64,000 nt of DNA from Chloroflexota bacterium (lineage in GTDB: Bacteria > Chloroflexota > Dormibacteria > Aeolococcales > Aeolococcaceae), in the NCBI GenBank assembly GCA_005880985.1, contig VBIQ01000006.1, forward strand, positions 131,047 to 195,046. The letters run 5' to 3'. The position numbers were made by a program, and so were the translations under genes. The notes under the pieces are model-generated. The model was not told the DNA's origin and searched no databases. It saw only the letters and a list, made by a program, of their open reading frames with translations. The stretch's first letter is position 1. Every line of letters begins with the position of its first letter. Below are positions 52,867 to 60,666 of the stretch, piece by piece.

Positions 52867-53523
52867 GTGGCTGACACGCTACGTGACCTGGTCGAGCTCG
52901 CCATCGTCGTCGACCCGACCTACGACCAGAACTGCTACATCCTGCGACGCCGCGACACCGACCAGGTGCTGGTCTTCGATCCCGGTCTGCAGCATCCGCG
53001 CACCCTGGCGGTTCTCGAGGAGACCGGGCTGCACTGCGACCGCGTGCTTCTCACCCATGGGCACCCCGACCATGTCAGCGGCGTCCCGGCCATCAAGGCC
53101 GCCCACGGTTGCGAGGCGGCGATCCATCCGGCCGATCGTTTCCTCCTCGAGCACGTCACCATGCTGCCGGGCGTGCCGGCCGACCTGCCCCCGGTGGTCT
53201 GTGAGGCCGATCTCGCCGACGACCAGGTGCTGCGCTGGCACGACCTCGACGTGCGCGCGCTGCACACGCCGGGTCACACGCCGGGGTCGACCTCCTTCCT
53301 GGTGGGGCCGCGCGACCTGATCGCCGGCGACACCATCTTCCAGCGGAGCGTGGGCCGAACCGACCTGCCGGGAGGATCATGGGACACCCTGATGTTCTCG
53401 ATCCAGAACCGCCTCTACACGCTGCCGCCGGAGACCGTGGTCTACCCCGGCCACGGTCCGCGCACCACCATCCGCGAGGAGATGGAATACAACCCCTTCG
53501 TGGTGCACCCGCGCTATCGCTAG
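52867..53523 (+). CDS. MBL-fold metallo-hydrolase (glyoxalase II-like)
   Basis: A 218-residue metallo-beta-lactamase-fold hydrolase: THGHPDHVSGVPAIK metal motif, HTPGHTPGSTSFLVG with second metal His, LIAGDTIFQRSVGRTDLPGG bridging Asp and VVYPGHGPRTTIREE last His. The order and RTDLPGG motif are typical of the glyoxalase II-like subgroup that hydrolyses thioesters such as S-lactoyl-thiols or persulfide-related compounds. Single gene. Confidence 0.92.
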   Translation: MADTLRDLVELAIVVDPTYDQNCYILRRRDTDQVLVFDPGLQHPRTLAVLEETGLHCDRVLLTHGHPDHVSGVPAIKAAHGCEAAIHPADRFLLEHVTMLPGVPADLPPVVCEADLADDQVLRWHDLDVRALHTPGHTPGSTSFLVGPRDLIAGDTIFQRSVGRTDLPGGSWDTLMFSIQNRLYTLPPETVVYPGHGPRTTIREEMEYNPFVVHPRYR

Positions 53524-53550
53524 GCCGCGGTGGGTCGCCCGCGAGGGTCG

Positions 53551-54135
53551 TCAGTCGGTGCGGCCGAGTCGCGCGAGCAGGTCGTGCAGCACGGCCGCGC
53601 TGGCGCCCCAGATGACCCGGTCTCCGGCCTCGTAGAAGCGGACCAGGGTGCCCGCGTCGCCGGGCACGGGACGTGCCGTCAGTGGCGCGGCGAGCAGCCG
53701 GTCGCAGCCGATCCAGAACCACTCGTCGACCTCGAAGTGATCGGTGATGGGCGTCACCGTGTGCCGCGCGAGCCCCACCACCGGCACCAGGCGGCGCGAC
53801 GACGAGGCGGTGAACACCGGCGTCAGCTGGCCCACCACCTCGACCGCGACGCGCTCGATGCCGACCTCCTCATCGGCCTCGCGAAGCGCCGTCTCCGCCG
53901 GGTTCGCATCACCTGGCTCGGCCCCGCCACCGGGGAAGGCGATCTGGCCGCGATGGCTTCGCACCCGTCGCGATCGGCGGATGAAGAGCAGCGGCAACGC
54001 CGCCTTGCGCTGATCGAAGAGGAGCAGGACCGCGGCGTCGGCACTGCTCGCCGCCTGCGGCCGCCAGCGCGGCTCGACGGGATCGAGCGCGGCGCGAAGA
54101 CGGGGGAGGAGGCGGTCGGTTGGGGATCGGGTCAC
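53551..54135 (-). CDS. Nudix hydrolase, CoA pyrophosphatase-like
   Basis: A 194-residue Nudix protein with the CoA-type signature LLFIRRSRRVRSHRGQIAFPGGG and an intact Nudix box ALREADEEVGI. These enzymes cleave CoA or acyl-CoA to phosphopantetheine derivatives and 3',5'-ADP. GTG 54135 has a CAGACT -10-like box 6 bases upstream (54142-54147), consistent with a leaderless mRNA. Confidence 0.88.
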   Translation of the reverse strand: MTRSPTDRLLPRLRAALDPVEPRWRPQAASSADAAVLLLFDQRKAALPLLFIRRSRRVRSHRGQIAFPGGGAEPGDANPAETALREADEEVGIERVAVEVVGQLTPVFTASSSRRLVPVVGLARHTVTPITDHFEVDEWFWIGCDRLLAAPLTARPVPGDAGTLVRFYEAGDRVIWGASAAVLHDLLARLGRTD

Positions 54136-54184
54136 CGCCGCAGTCTGGCGGCTGCCGCGGCGCCGGTGGTGGTGGTGCGCCGGC

Positions 54185-54346
54185 TCAGCGAACGGGCTGG
54201 CGGAGGGCGCTCTCCAGGCGGGTCAGCGCGTCGGCGCGGCGGACCGCGTCGGCCACCACCTCGAGGAAGCGCTGGCGCCGCAGATAGCGGGCTGCAGCGT
54301 CTGCCTCGCTGGCATCTGCCAGGGCCTGAATCTGCTGGGGTGCCAT
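54185..54346 (-). CDS. Small hypothetical protein
   Basis: A 53-residue mostly helical protein (MAPQQIQALADASEADAAAR, then RRQRFLEVVADAVRRADALT). Not recognised. ATG 54346 is supported by an AGGAGT Shine-Dalgarno 7 bases upstream (54354-54359). Divergent from the zinc-ribbon gene at 54447. Confidence 0.55.
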   Translation of the reverse strand: MAPQQIQALADASEADAAARYLRRQRFLEVVADAVRRADALTRLESALRQPVR

Positions 54347-54446
54347 TACCGCATACTCCTGAGGCGAGCGACTCGGTGACTCACCTCGTACCTGAGATGG
54401 AACGTACGCCCGGCCAAAAGGGATTCGGTGACGCGCGGGTGACACC

Positions 54447-54758
54447 ATGAGGAAGAGTGAGGCGCTGGCTTTGACGGCGCTGCCGCGGGGCAGCGGCTGC
54501 AGCCTGTGCGGCGCCCCGGTGCGCTTCTCTCACACCGAGTACCTGGGCCGTGGAGAGACGCTCGCCGTGCTCCGCTGCTCCCACTGCGGCGCGCAGTTCC
54601 GCGGCGCGCTGAGGGAGTCCGCGGCGGCCGATGCCGAGACGAGGCGGCCGTCGCGGCGGGCCCGCGAGCGGTCCCTGCCCGACGGCGGGGCTCCTGACAA
54701 CCCGGTGATCGACTCGGCGACCGCAGAAGCCCTGCGGGAGCGTTTCGGCGGCTTCTGA
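54447..54758 (+). CDS. Hypothetical small zinc-ribbon protein
   Basis: A 103-residue protein with two CxxC pairs: GCSLCGAPV near residue 18 and LRCSHCGAQF near residue 44, forming a zinc ribbon, then an Arg-rich, charged C-terminus (RRPSRRARERSLPDGGA). Could bind nucleic acid or protein. Not assigned to a family. Confidence 0.65.
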   Translation: MRKSEALALTALPRGSGCSLCGAPVRFSHTEYLGRGETLAVLRCSHCGAQFRGALRESAAADAETRRPSRRARERSLPDGGAPDNPVIDSATAEALRERFGGF

Positions 54759-54796
54759 CCGCTACGTCAGCGGGGTGCCGCCGGCCCACCGCGGCC

Positions 54797-54815
54797 GCGG
54801 CCGGTCCTCGGCCGC
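54797..54815. terminator. Hairpin terminator between convergent genes
   Basis: GCGGCCG (54797-54803) and CGGCCGC (54809-54815) form a perfect 7-bp stem with a 5-base loop just downstream of both convergent stop codons. No T-tract. Confidence 0.45.
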
Positions 54816-55634
54816 TCAACCCGCGGCGGTCGCTTCCCGGTCCGCCACGGCCGTTGCCGGGACGTGGCGGTCGAACCAGTCGAGGACCCGGGCGTTGATC
54901 TCCTCCCGATCGACGTCGACGCTCATCCCGTGGCCGCTGCGGGGATAGCGATGCAGCTCCACCTCGACACTGCTGACCAGCCGCCGGGTGATCTCGTCGG
55001 CGTTGCCCGGGTCGATGGTCCGATCCCGATCGCCATGGAGCACCAGCACCGGCTGGCGCACCATCGCCACCTCGCCGCGGACGGTGCGCAGCATGCGGTC
55101 CAGCTCGAGGATCGACCGCGTCGCCCGGCGCCCGTAGGAGTGCAGCTCGGCGATCGCCTCCGGCAGGTAGAGGTCGATGTCGTCGGCATCCGACTCGTGC
55201 CAGCGGACCAGGTGGTGCGCCACCGGCAGCAGCCTGATCCGCCAGTCCTTCAGACGCAGCGGCGCCGCCAGGGTGGCCACCGCCTCGATGCGCGCGTCAC
55301 CGGCGGCCAGGTGCAGCGCCATGGTTCCGCCCATCGACTGGCCGGCAACCGCGACCCGCTCGCAGCTCCCCGCCAGCTCGTCGAGGGCGGCCTGGGCCGA
55401 GGCGGCCCAGTCGCGCCAGGTGGTCCGGCTCAGGTCCTCCGGGCTGGTCCCGTGACCGGCCATCGTCGGGGCCACGCACCGCCAGCCGTGGCCGGCGAGG
55501 TGCTCGCCCAGGCGCCGCAGCTCCGGCGGCGTGCCGGCGAAGCCGTGGAGGAGCAGAGCGCCGCGGGTCCCGTCACCGAGCGACCACGGCCCGACCACGC
55601 TGGGATCGAAGGGATCGAAACTCCTGGCCGTCAT
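54816..55634 (-). CDS. Alpha/beta hydrolase (carboxylesterase/monoacylglycerol lipase-like)
   Basis: A 272-residue serine hydrolase: ALLLHGFAGTPPELRRLGEHLAGHGWRCVAP (oxyanion HGFAGTP), nucleophile elbow AVAGQSMGGTMALH, LVLHGDRDRTIDPGNA with Asp and YPRSGHGMSVDVDRE with the catalytic His. This is the pattern of the carboxylesterase Est30/monoacylglycerol lipase group. An AGTATA/TATACT box lies 13 bases before ATG with AGGA between, so a short leader is likely. Confidence 0.9.
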   Translation of the reverse strand: MTARSFDPFDPSVVGPWSLGDGTRGALLLHGFAGTPPELRRLGEHLAGHGWRCVAPTMAGHGTSPEDLSRTTWRDWAASAQAALDELAGSCERVAVAGQSMGGTMALHLAAGDARIEAVATLAAPLRLKDWRIRLLPVAHHLVRWHESDADDIDLYLPEAIAELHSYGRRATRSILELDRMLRTVRGEVAMVRQPVLVLHGDRDRTIDPGNADEITRRLVSSVEVELHRYPRSGHGMSVDVDREEINARVLDWFDRHVPATAVADREATAAG

Positions 55635-55679
55635 GGGGGTCCTGACGAGTATACGGACCGCCAGATGTCATCTCCACAA

Positions 55680-55702
55680 ACCCTTCAAAAGCCTCGAAGG
55701 GT
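55680..55702. promoter_or_regulatory. Inverted repeat between divergent esterase and HD-GYP genes
   Basis: ACCCTTC (55680-55686) and GAAGGGT (55696-55702) are exact reverse complements separated by 9 bases in the 138-base gap between divergent genes. Could be an operator. A second small palindrome (GGGCA-ATTTC-TGCCC) lies ~25 bases further. Confidence 0.35.
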
Positions 55703-55759
55703 GCGACAACTGTGTTACGGATAGGGCAATTTCTGCCCACCTCGGCCACAACGGTGCGG

Positions 55760-55765
55760 TAGCCT
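55760..55765 (+). promoter_or_regulatory. -10 element (TAGCCT), leaderless promoter for the HD-GYP gene
   Basis: TAGCCT is followed by 7 bases and ATG 55773. Confidence 0.4.
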
Positions 55766-55772
55766 CGTGACG

Positions 55773-57332
55773 ATGCGGCCGAACTTAGGCCAGAGACGAG
55801 TCGCATCTTTAGGATCGGAGCCCGTGCAGATGGAACGAGGCTTGGAGGCGCCTGCCCAGCGTTTGTCCTCGGACGCCGTGGAGCGCCTGGTTAGGCGGCT
55901 GGCGGAGTTCCTGGGGGAACGGCCTGGGGTAGCTCCGGTCGAATACACGCGCGCACTCGTGCTCTCAGTCACCCTGGTATCTGCGGCAGCGGTTGCAATC
56001 GCGGTGGCGACAGTCCATCAACCAGCCGATTCGGCGGGACTGGCTGTGCTGGCAGTTGCCATCCTTGCGATGTCCGTCTCGTCGGTGACAACGCTGGCGG
56101 GAGGTAACGCTGTACGGTTCAGCGCAACAGCTTTCCTGCATCTTGGCCTCGTGCTGATCTATGGGCCAATCGGCGCGCTCGTCGGTTCTGCTGCAGAGTC
56201 CACCGGAGCCGCGGTGCGTTTCCGCGGCGGGTGGTTCCGCTTTCTGTTCAACCTAGCAAACAACTTCCTGTCAGACGTGGCCGCCTGGATGGTCTTCACC
56301 AGGTTGCAGAGGCTACCTGTCCACGGAGTAGTCGCAGACGGAGCATTCGGAATGGCGGCAGGCCTCGCCCAGTTGACGGTCAACTGGACCCTCCTGTCAG
56401 GGATCCTTGCGATCGCAACTCACCGGTCCTTCGTCAGCCACTTGAGAGCCGGCCTAAATATCACGGCCTACAACCTCGTGTATGGATACGCGGCCGTAGG
56501 CTTTCTCGGTCTGCACCAGCGATACGGGCCGTGGGGTACCACGTTCGCGCTGGCGCCGGTCGCGGGACTACAGGTGTTCCTCGTGTTCCTGGCCCAGCGA
56601 ACCCGTACCCACGAGGAACACCGAAACCTTCTTCTTGAGAAGGTGACCGAACAGGCCGCCACCATCGAGCGCTCGTACGATGCGACCCTGATTGCCCTCA
56701 CCCACGCCCTCGATGCGCGAGACAAGGAGACGGAAGGCCACTCTCGCCGTGTGGTGGAGTACACGCGCCTGGTGGCGATAGAACTCGGTATTGCTGGAGA
56801 GGAGCTGAAGCTCCTCTGTCACGGTGCCTTGCTCCACGACATCGGCAAGATCGGCGTTCCCGACGCCATCCTCCACAAACCCGGGAAACTGACCGAGGAG
56901 GAGTGGCAGATCATGCGCCGGCATGTAGAGATGGGAGCTCGGATGGTCGAGGATGTCGACTACCTGGCCGAGGCTCGTCGGATCATCCTGCACCACCATG
57001 AACGGTGGGACGGTCGGGGCTACCCATTGGGCCTCAAGAGCACTCAGATCGCCCTCGGTGCCCGGGCCTTCGCCGTGGCCGACGCTGTCGACGCGATGAC
57101 GCAGGACCGCCCCTACCGGCGAAGCGTCTCCTTCGACGAGGCTCGCGAGGAGCTTGCCCGGTACCGTGGCACGCAGTTCGACCCCGATGCGGTTGATGCT
57201 TTCATGGCGCTTCCACAAGAGCGCCTCCTCTCGATCGCTGCGCTCCGCGCCAGTGCCGGACTCGACATGTTCTCTGGGCGGAACTTCGAGCCAGGCAGCC
57301 GGATCACGCCGCGGGTCGCGATCGTCGCCTGA
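55773..57332 (+). CDS. HD-GYP domain protein with N-terminal membrane domain
   Basis: About 519 residues. After ~45 soluble residues, about seven or eight hydrophobic segments (residues ~50-275) form an unassigned MASE-like membrane sensor. A short coiled coil (HRNLLLEKVTEQAATIERSY) leads to the HD-GYP domain: HALDARDKETEGHSRRV, CHGALLHDIGKIGVPD (HD near residue 356) and HHHERWDGRGYP (GYP near residue 412). HD-GYP proteins hydrolyse c-di-GMP or related cyclic dinucleotides. ATG 55773 is chosen from the leaderless promoter; GTG 55767 in frame is an alternative. Confidence 0.88.
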   Translation: MRPNLGQRRVASLGSEPVQMERGLEAPAQRLSSDAVERLVRRLAEFLGERPGVAPVEYTRALVLSVTLVSAAAVAIAVATVHQPADSAGLAVLAVAILAMSVSSVTTLAGGNAVRFSATAFLHLGLVLIYGPIGALVGSAAESTGAAVRFRGGWFRFLFNLANNFLSDVAAWMVFTRLQRLPVHGVVADGAFGMAAGLAQLTVNWTLLSGILAIATHRSFVSHLRAGLNITAYNLVYGYAAVGFLGLHQRYGPWGTTFALAPVAGLQVFLVFLAQRTRTHEEHRNLLLEKVTEQAATIERSYDATLIALTHALDARDKETEGHSRRVVEYTRLVAIELGIAGEELKLLCHGALLHDIGKIGVPDAILHKPGKLTEEEWQIMRRHVEMGARMVEDVDYLAEARRIILHHHERWDGRGYPLGLKSTQIALGARAFAVADAVDAMTQDRPYRRSVSFDEAREELARYRGTQFDPDAVDAFMALPQERLLSIAALRASAGLDMFSGRNFEPGSRITPRVAIVA

Positions 57333-57464
57333 ATTTCCCCACTAGCCACAAATCCCTCATAGTCGGCGGTTTGGGCTAAGGAAGGCCGATACTGAGACTG
57401 TTCCGTTTTTACAACCACTTACGAGACTGCAACAGTTTAGGCTAAAAACAGCCTGAACAGCCCA
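57333..57464. other. Intergenic stretch with a small hairpin
   Basis: About 130 AT-richer bases after the HD-GYP gene. GTTTAGGCT (57435-57443) and AGCCTGAAC (57450-57458) can form a 9-bp stem (one G-T pair) with loop AAAAAC, possibly the HD-GYP terminator. No gene is seen. Confidence 0.4.
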
Positions 57465-57493
57465 TTGACGGCCTCCTGGAGCCTGGTTACCGT
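57465..57493 (+). promoter_or_regulatory. Promoter of the MFS pump leader (TTGACG-17-TACCGT)
   Basis: -35 TTGACG (57465-57470) matches consensus at 5 of 6, spacer is exactly 17 bases, and -10 TACCGT (57488-57493) keeps the key TA...T. Transcription would start near 57500, ~120 bases before the small leader ORF. Confidence 0.55.
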
Positions 57494-57618
57494 TCCGTGA
57501 CGGACAGCCACCAATCCGTTACCACAACGGGACAGGCCGGAGTTGGCGATCCGGCGGAGCGACAAGCCTGGCAGCAACGTCTCTCCACCACTCTCGCCAC
57601 GAAGGAGGTGATTCTGAG

Positions 57619-57660
57619 ATGGGTACCTGGACTGGCCACGAGCTCAACGCGAACTGGTAG
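57619..57660 (+). CDS. Putative 13-codon leader peptide (MGTWTGHELNANW)
   Basis: ATG 57619 lies 10 bases after GGAGG in AAGGAGGTGAT (57602-57612), an 11-base match to the anti-Shine-Dalgarno sequence and by far the best ribosome-binding site in this window. The frame ends with TAG after 13 codons. Together with a 13-bp hairpin ~75 bases downstream and an MFS efflux gene, it looks like a regulatory leader peptide. It could also be a very short precursor peptide, but no modifying enzyme gene is nearby. Confidence 0.5.
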   Translation: MGTWTGHELNANW

Positions 57661-57732
57661 TAACCCTTGTCAGGATGGTCAACCAAGTTTGAGCGGAGCT
57701 GAGACTACTCGCTCTGTTCGACGCTCCTGTGG

Positions 57733-57769
57733 CGTGGGTGTCGCGGCCGTGTGACACGCGGCACCCACG
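57733..57769 (+). terminator. Strong hairpin (attenuator candidate) before the MFS gene
   Basis: CGTGGGTGTCGCG (57733-57745) pairs with CGCGGCACCCACG (57757-57769): 13 bp with a single G-T pair and an 11-base loop. It lies between the leader ORF and the MFS coding region. There is no U-tract, as is usual for high-GC terminators; it could also block ribosome access to the GTG at 57794. Confidence 0.5.
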
Positions 57770-57793
57770 GGGGCGCTACCTCAGCTGGGAGTC

Positions 57794-59116
57794 GTGCTTC
57801 GACCGATCGGGGTCCTCGCCCGCTCTCTTGCTACTCCCACAGCCGCCGCGTTCGTGCGAACCTCGCGGGTCATGAGGGCGCCACCCCTGCCGGCAGAGCC
57901 GGCTTCTGAATCCTCCGCTATGTGGCGCTTCGTGGCGGCCACCACCATCTCCTGGTACGGGGACTGGTTCACGACGGTGGGGGTGCTGGTCGCTCTCTAC
58001 CGGCTGACTGGCTCGCCCGTTGCACCAACCGGGTACATGATGGCTAGGGTGGCTCCCCGAGCAGCAGGCGCGCTGTGGGGTGGTCCGCTCGCCGATCGGC
58101 TACCCGCCAGCCGGCTTGTCGCCAGTTGCGCCCTACTTCAGAGCTCGCTCACGGCGTCGATCGTGGCCTGCAACCACGCCGGAGTCGTGTGGGGGATCTT
58201 CGCAGCTGTTGCACTCTCCCAGGCGCTGACAGGATTGGCTACTCCTGCGATTCGGTCCATCCCTCCCCTAATCGCTGGGTCGCACCGCTTGGGCACGATC
58301 AACGCACTCAACTCGGTCGCGTATGGCAGTGCCATCTTCATGGCCCCGGCGCTGGCCACACCAGTGGTCGCTCGCTTCGGTCCGAATCCCGCGCTTCTGG
58401 GGGATGCCGCCACCTTTCTCATCGCAGCGCTGCTGCTGATGAGCCTGCCGCGCGTCGGAGTCCGCCAACCGGCTAGCTCGACTGCTGACTTCGGCTCCCA
58501 TTTGGCAGGTCTGAGAACGGTGGGCAAGGACGTGGTGCTTCGCGCAGTCGCAGCCTTATGGTTTGGTGGAGCCTTTGCCGCGACCGCAGCCAGCGCAGTA
58601 CTGGTCGTCGCTGCGCGGCAGCGATTTGGCGGCGACACTAACGTCGGTCTTCTGTACGGCGCGGTGGGAGCTGGAAGCCTTATCGGTAGCGTGCTGGTGC
58701 TGCGCGTTCAGCCCACTTCTGTGAGCCGCGTCATCCTGGTTGCCGCTGGCGTTGCGGAGGTGGTTGCCCTGGCGGGGTTCACTCTGGCCAATCAACTGTG
58801 GCAGGCGTATGTTCCCTTGGCGATCACCGGGGCTGCTGGGGTCGTCTATCAGGCTTGGAGCCTGACTGACATGCAACGCCGTGTTGACGGTCGCATCCTC
58901 GGCCGGGTCAGCGGTGTCATCACGGTGGCTGGGTACGCGGGGATGGTCGCTGGAGCACTCGCCGCAATCATCATCCTTCCGTTGTCCACCTGGGATCGGA
59001 GCATCTTCGTTGCGTGTTGCATAGCGATCTTCGCCATCGCTCTCGGTTGCCTGGATCGGCCTCTGCGACGGCCCAGGGCGCCTGCTACACCGCCGCTCCA
59101 GGTGGGCTCCAACTAG
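57794..59116 (+). CDS. MFS transporter (MefA/EntS/Tap-like efflux type)
   Basis: About 440 residues with 12 TMs: WRFVAATTISWYGDWFTTVGVLVALYRLTGS (TM1 with W-x-G-D), APRAAGALWGGPLADRLPASRLV (motif A region G-x-L-A-D-R), and a central loop before VVLRAVAALWFGGAFAATAASAV. This arrangement is typical of the MFS_3 group that includes macrolide and siderophore exporters. The start is uncertain: GTG 57794, ATG 57872 and ATG 57920 are all in frame and none has a good Shine-Dalgarno. The upstream leader suggests induced expression. Confidence 0.82.
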   Translation: MLRPIGVLARSLATPTAAAFVRTSRVMRAPPLPAEPASESSAMWRFVAATTISWYGDWFTTVGVLVALYRLTGSPVAPTGYMMARVAPRAAGALWGGPLADRLPASRLVASCALLQSSLTASIVACNHAGVVWGIFAAVALSQALTGLATPAIRSIPPLIAGSHRLGTINALNSVAYGSAIFMAPALATPVVARFGPNPALLGDAATFLIAALLLMSLPRVGVRQPASSTADFGSHLAGLRTVGKDVVLRAVAALWFGGAFAATAASAVLVVAARQRFGGDTNVGLLYGAVGAGSLIGSVLVLRVQPTSVSRVILVAAGVAEVVALAGFTLANQLWQAYVPLAITGAAGVVYQAWSLTDMQRRVDGRILGRVSGVITVAGYAGMVAGALAAIIILPLSTWDRSIFVACCIAIFAIALGCLDRPLRRPRAPATPPLQVGSN

Positions 59117-59142
59117 CCACCGCGGGTCGGGCCGCAACCTGC

Positions 59143-59148
59143 TACCGT
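59143..59148 (+). promoter_or_regulatory. -10 element (TACCGT) upstream of trpD
   Basis: GCTACCGT followed by 10 bases and ATG 59159, the same box as at 6309-6314 and 8308-8313; the 5' leader would be at most a few bases. Confidence 0.4.
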
Positions 59149-59158
59149 CGCGAGATCG

Positions 59159-60190
59159 ATGGGCGACGATGGCACCTTTCTCCGCGACGCGCTGGAGCGG
59201 GTTGTCCGCGGCCAGAACCTCGACATCCAGACTGCCCGTGGCGTGATGGACCGCATCATGGATGGGGCTGCCACCCCGTCGCAGATGGGCGCCATTCTCG
59301 CCGCACTGCGCCTGAAGGGCGAGACGGCCGACGAGCTGGCGGGCATGGTGATGTCAATGCGCGACCATGCCACGCGTGTCGAGCTTGGGGTCGACGCTGT
59401 CGACACATGTGGCACGGGAGGCGACGGCTCGGGCACCTTCAACATCTCGACAGCTGCGGCACTGGTGGTGGCCGGAGCAGGTTGCCCCGTGGCCAAACAC
59501 GGAAACCGCGCCGCCTCCAGCCGTTGCGGGAGCGCCGATGTGCTCGAGGCGCTCGGCGTGACGATTGCCCTCAGCCCCTCGGCTGTGCGGCGCTGCGTCG
59601 AATGTGCCGGGATCGGTTTCCTCTTCGCTCCGGCCTTCCATCCTGCCATGCGGCATGCGGCTCCGGTCCGCCGCGAGATGGGTGTTCGCACTGTCTTCAA
59701 CGTCCTCGGTCCGCTGGCCAATCCGGCGCGGGTGCGCCATCAAGCCCTCGGCGTCGGCGACGCAGACCTGGCGGCCCGAATGGCAGGGGTGCTGCACCGC
59801 CTCGGCCACCGTCGAGCCATCGTCTTCGCCGGTCCGGACGGCATCGATGAACTTGGGCTGGCCGGTCCGGCACTCTGCTACGAGGTCACTCCGGCTGGCG
59901 TTCGGGACTTCGAACTCGACCCCACCGACCTGGGGTTCAAGACCGCACCGCTAGAGGCGCTTCGTGGCGGTGATGCCGCCGAGAACGCGGAGCGCATTCG
60001 ATCCGTGCTAAGGGGCGATGCAGGTCCGTCTCGCGATGTGGTGGTGCTTAACGCGGCCGCCGCGCTGGTGGCGGGTGAGCGGGCCAAGGACTTCGTAGGC
60101 GGCGTCGCCCAAGCCAACAAGTCGATCGACTCCGGCGCAGCGCTTGAAGCCCTGGCTGGGCTGATCGAGGCTTCGCAGGGGGAGGCGTGA
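59159..60190 (+). CDS. trpD: Anthranilate phosphoribosyltransferase
   Basis: A 343-residue enzyme of tryptophan synthesis (anthranilate + PRPP to phosphoribosylanthranilate). Motifs: DTCGTGGDGSGTFNIST (PRPP loop), KHGNRAASSRCGSADVLEALG (substrate site), HPAMRHAAPVRREMGVRTVFNVLGPLANPA and GPDGIDELG. It stands apart from other trp genes and heads a tightly coupled operon with a tRNA methyltransferase, a zinc-ribbon protein and an RNase H. Confidence 0.95.
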   Translation: MGDDGTFLRDALERVVRGQNLDIQTARGVMDRIMDGAATPSQMGAILAALRLKGETADELAGMVMSMRDHATRVELGVDAVDTCGTGGDGSGTFNISTAAALVVAGAGCPVAKHGNRAASSRCGSADVLEALGVTIALSPSAVRRCVECAGIGFLFAPAFHPAMRHAAPVRREMGVRTVFNVLGPLANPARVRHQALGVGDADLAARMAGVLHRLGHRRAIVFAGPDGIDELGLAGPALCYEVTPAGVRDFELDPTDLGFKTAPLEALRGGDAAENAERIRSVLRGDAGPSRDVVVLNAAAALVAGERAKDFVGGVAQANKSIDSGAALEALAGLIEASQGEA

Positions 60191-60666
60191 GGCTTCCGCG
60201 GTTGCCGCGCCGACTGCAGGCACTGCTCGCCCTGCTGCCCCCAGCCCGGTCGGTCGCCGACGTCGGCGCGGGCCACGGAGCGCTCGCGCTTCATCTAGCC
60301 GCTCGCCATGTCGCGCGCGTAATTGCCACTGAAGCGGCGCCAGGACCGTATCAGGAGCTCCGCCGCAACCTTGACGCTTGGGGCGCCACGCAAATGGTCG
60401 AGGCGAGGCTCGGCAACGGTCTGGCACCTCTTGAGCGCGGCGAGGTCGAGGGTGTGGTCGCCGCCGGCATGGGAGCACGGAGCCTGCTGAAGATCTGCGC
60501 CGACGCCGCCGACCGCGATGTTGCGTGGGTCGCTCTGCAGTGTGTACAAGACCCTGAGCTCATCGAGCCCTGGCGCAAGCGCCATGGCTGGCAGACGCTG
60601 GCGTCCTGCCCGGTGCATGAGCGCGGTCACCAGTACTTGGTTTGGCTGCTCAAGGTGGCTCGATGA
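60187..60666 (+). CDS. tRNA (adenine(22)-N1)-methyltransferase TrmK-like, short form
   Basis: A 159-residue protein: LPRRLQALLALLPPARSVADVGAGHGALALHLAA (motif I), VIATEAAPGPYQELRRNLDAWG, GLAPLERGEVEGVVAAGMGARSLLKI and QCVQDPELIEPWRKRHGWQ match the TrmK/COG2384 SAM domain. Typical TrmK proteins are ~230 residues with a C-terminal coiled coil, which is missing here. The family methylates A22 of tRNA. GTG start overlaps the trpD stop as GTGA. Confidence 0.8.
   Translation: MRLPRLPRRLQALLALLPPARSVADVGAGHGALALHLAARHVARVIATEAAPGPYQELRRNLDAWGATQMVEARLGNGLAPLERGEVEGVVAAGMGARSLLKICADAADRDVAWVALQCVQDPELIEPWRKRHGWQTLASCPVHERGHQYLVWLLKVAR

Noticed and set aside
55680..55702. Inverted repeat as a terminator
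   Set aside because: It lies between two divergent starts, where a terminator is not expected; kept only as a possible operator.
57497..57618. Riboswitch in the 5' leader of the MFS gene
   Set aside because: No conserved core of TPP, cobalamin, SAM, glycine, ydaO or T-box RNAs could be found by reading. A covariance-model search would be decisive.
57497..57754. 85-codon ORF starting GTG and covering the leader of the MFS gene
   Set aside because: No domain or codon pattern, its GTG is only 3 bases after the -10 box, and it would run into the left arm of the hairpin and through the well-supported Shine-Dalgarno and 13-codon ORF in another frame.
57465..59161. Leader ORF as a classical trp attenuator for trpD
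   Set aside because: Only two separated Trp codons are present, a complete MFS gene lies between leader and trpD, and trpD has its own TACCGT box just upstream.
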